Below are positions 7,154 through 8,137 of a DNA stretch of 8,137 nt, piece after piece. How positions within the stretch are numbered: the stretch's first letter is position 1; each line of letters begins with the position of its first letter. This DNA comes from an uncultured Eubacteriales bacterium. Lineage in GTDB: Bacteria > Bacillota > Clostridia > Lachnospirales > CAG-274. The position numbers and the translations under genes were made by a program. Under the pieces are notes generated by a model. It searched no databases, was not told the origin of the DNA, and worked only from the letters and a program-made list of their open reading frames with translations. The stretch spans positions 1-8,137 of the forward strand of contig CAJKOJ010000076.1 in NCBI GenBank assembly GCA_905201505.1, given 5' to 3'.

Positions 7154-7159
7154 ATTATA
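7154..7159 (-). promoter_or_regulatory. Candidate -10 box for rnj
   Basis: The - strand carries a perfect TATAAT at 7159-7154, which would start transcription near 7147 and give a leader of about 84 nt. No acceptable -35 box is found at 16-18 bp, so the promoter would need an activator or is only a chance match in AT-rich DNA. Confidence 0.4.
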
Positions 7160-7206
7160 CTTACTGTTAATTTTAATAATTTCTATAAACTTTTGTGACT
7201 TGTTTA

Positions 7207-7223
7207 TGAAATTACATATTTCA
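7207..7223. repeat. AT-rich inverted repeat upstream of rnj (first of two)
   Basis: TGAAAT (7207-7212) and ATTTCA (7218-7223) form a 6-bp inverted repeat with a 5-bp spacer. It is 2 bp away from a second palindrome with the same spacer length. It lies some 50 bp upstream of the candidate rnj -10 box. It could be an operator; chance is possible in such AT-rich DNA. Confidence 0.35.
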
Positions 7224-7225
7224 AT

Positions 7226-7248
7226 ATACATATTTTCACAATATGTAT
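7226..7248. repeat. 9-bp inverted repeat between the DUF1292 gene and rnj (second of two)
   Basis: ATACATATT (7226-7234) and AATATGTAT (7240-7248) are perfect inverted repeats around TTCAC. TACATATT also recurs directly at 7214-7220. The repeat starts 16 bp past the DUF1292 stop codon. As RNA it could be a weak terminator, but no U run follows on the - strand. As DNA it could be a binding site. Function unknown. Confidence 0.45.
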
Positions 7249-7264
7249 TAAATATCAAAATTTT

Positions 7265-7588
7265 TTAAAACTTCATTTCATATTCTGCATCTTCATCCTG
7301 CAGCAATAACAAAACCTTATTATATTCAGCATCATCTGTAACAGGTTCATAAGTACATTCGTCCTCTGTTATACTTATCTCCTTGAAAATAAAAGCCTCA
7401 GGCTCGTCCAAATCAAAGTCCTCAGTCTTTACAAGCAAAAGGTATCTCTGTTTTCCCACATCAATGCCATCCATTACAAAGAAGTCAGTTTCCTTGCCCT
7501 CATCATCAACCATAGAAACAACTTCATAAGTCTCCTCTTGATCTCCAAATAAATTCAATTCATCAATATTTAACTTATCTTCACTCAT
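7265..7588 (-). CDS. DUF1292 family protein (YrzB-like)
   Basis: This 107-residue, strongly acidic protein (34 Asp/Glu against 8 Lys/Arg) looks like the DUF1292/YrzB family of Firmicutes. It shows the family's short beta-rich pattern: a region around VVDDEGKE, a central YLLLV strand and a C-terminal EPVTDDAEYNKVLLLL. The molecular function of the family is not established, and no catalytic residues can be named. It follows ruvX with only 3 bp between stop and start. The Shine-Dalgarno GAGGAG is formed by the last two sense codons of ruvX and lies 6 bases before this ATG, so the two are probably translationally coupled and cotranscribed. The same pairing is found in B. subtilis (yrrK-yrzB). 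No strong terminator follows, so read-through into rnj is possible. Confidence 0.85.
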   Translation of the reverse strand: MSEDKLNIDELNLFGDQEETYEVVSMVDDEGKETDFFVMDGIDVGKQRYLLLVKTEDFDLDEPEAFIFKEISITEDECTYEPVTDDAEYNKVLLLLQDEDAEYEMKF

Positions 7589-7591
7589 TTT

Positions 7592-8026
7592 TTACTCCTC
7601 AATTTTCTTAGGTTTTGAATCTAAATACCCCTGCAAAATAAACACAGCAGCCATTTTATCAATAACCTGTTTTCTCTTCGCTCTTGACAAGTCCGCTTCC
7701 AGCAGACCTCTTTCAGCAGCAACAGTAGACAATCTTTCATCCCAAAGTATAACAGGCAGTTTAAGTTCTTTTTTTATCCGCTTTTTAAATGCTTCTGTTT
7801 TCTCTACTCTTTCCCCAAGGGTATTGTTCATATTTTTAGGGTATCCGAGTACAATCTGTTCCACCTGATATTCTTCACAAATAACTTTTAAACGTTCAAT
7901 ACTTTCCTTTAAATTATTTTCTTCCTTACGCCTGATAATTTCTACTCCTTGAGCAGTCCAGCCAAATGGATCACTTACTGCAACCCCGATAGTTTTCATT
8001 CCAAAATCTAAGCATAGTATACGCAT
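7592..8026 (-). CDS. ruvX: YqgF/RuvX family RNase H-fold nuclease (putative Holliday junction resolvase, pre-16S rRNA processing)
   Basis: This 144-residue cytosolic protein has the family's usual length. The RNase H-like fold is marked by LDFGMKTIGVAVSDP (Asp7, residues 6-20), VLGYPKNMNNTLGERV (59-74), WDERLSTVAAER (Asp96, Glu97) and VIDKMAAVFILQGYLD (Asp123, residues 121-136), so the acidic active-site residues are present. The family was first named a putative Holliday junction resolvase; work in E. coli on YqgF supports a role in maturing the 5' end of 16S rRNA. RNase J on the same strand also takes part in 16S 5' maturation in B. subtilis, so a shared RNA-processing theme is plausible but inferred. 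The ATG at 8026 has GGAG 6 bases upstream. In Firmicutes an ireB (yrzL) gene often precedes it; none is seen in the 111 bp that remain of the window. Confidence 0.95.
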   Translation of the reverse strand: MRILCLDFGMKTIGVAVSDPFGWTAQGVEIIRRKEENNLKESIERLKVICEEYQVEQIVLGYPKNMNNTLGERVEKTEAFKKRIKKELKLPVILWDERLSTVAAERGLLEADLSRAKRKQVIDKMAAVFILQGYLDSKPKKIEE

Positions 8027-8074
8027 ATATACTCCAAATTATTATAAAATAAGATTTTTTAATTACCACAGTTA

Positions 8075-8105
8075 AGCAAATTCACAAGCATTACTGCAAT
8101 TTGCT
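8075..8105. repeat. 8-bp inverted repeat upstream of ruvX
   Basis: AGCAAATT (8075-8082) pairs with AATTTGCT (8098-8105), with a small GCA/TGC inner stem. No T run follows on either strand, so it is not a clear terminator. It may be part of the leader or promoter of the ruvX operon. The rest of 8027-8137 shows no ORF and no convincing promoter. Confidence 0.3.
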
Positions 8106-8137
8106 ATAGCCATATATTTAGTATTTTAAATATTATA

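Noticed and set aside
8041..8046. TATAAT on the - strand just upstream of ruvX as a promoter
   Set aside because: No -35 box fits, and the start would fall on the Shine-Dalgarno sequence. A promoter further upstream or outside the window is more likely.
1..8137. Mobile element, CRISPR array, toxin-antitoxin or phage-defence cluster
   Set aside because: All long frames belong to common chromosomal families. No transposase, integrase, regularly spaced repeats or target-site duplication is visible.

Overview
The window is AT-rich DNA from a low-GC Gram-positive bacterium. The best fit is an anaerobic Clostridia member, possibly of the Lachnospiraceae. This rests on the RuvX / DUF1292 / RNase J gene group, Shine-Dalgarno sequences of the GGAGG type, the AT-rich codon use and several U-tailed intrinsic terminators. 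The taxonomic call is inference; no rRNA is present.

Left part (1-3750, + strand). A tRNA-Thr(GGT) gene with its own terminator comes first. Next is a LysR-type regulator gene, then metE, the cobalamin-independent methionine synthase. The regulator gene ends in a perfect 16-bp hairpin terminator. The centre of that hairpin, CATAGCTTAAAGCTATG, is a T-N11-A palindrome that resembles the MET-box known for streptococcal MetR/MtaR regulators. It lies about 66 bp upstream of the predicted metE transcription start, where LysR-type activators normally bind. The LysR protein is therefore probably the methionine-pathway activator of metE. The short metE leader (about 60 nt) leaves no room for a T-box or SAM riboswitch.

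Right part (3767-8026, - strand), read from right to left: ruvX (YqgF-type nuclease-fold protein), a tightly coupled small acidic DUF1292 protein, a 201-bp regulatory gap, rnj (RNase J, TTG start, with a pentapeptide-repeat basic N-terminal tail), a GC-rich terminator, and a MATE-family efflux transporter. The MATE gene converges on metE, and the two share a bidirectional terminator.

The genes are intact and most belong to well-known families. I see no mobile element, CRISPR array or phage gene, and no unexplained gene cluster that would amount to a new system. The points most worth checking are the combined terminator and operator between lysR and metE, the 5'-end hairpin of the RNase J mRNA, and the repeat-built N-terminal tail of RNase J.
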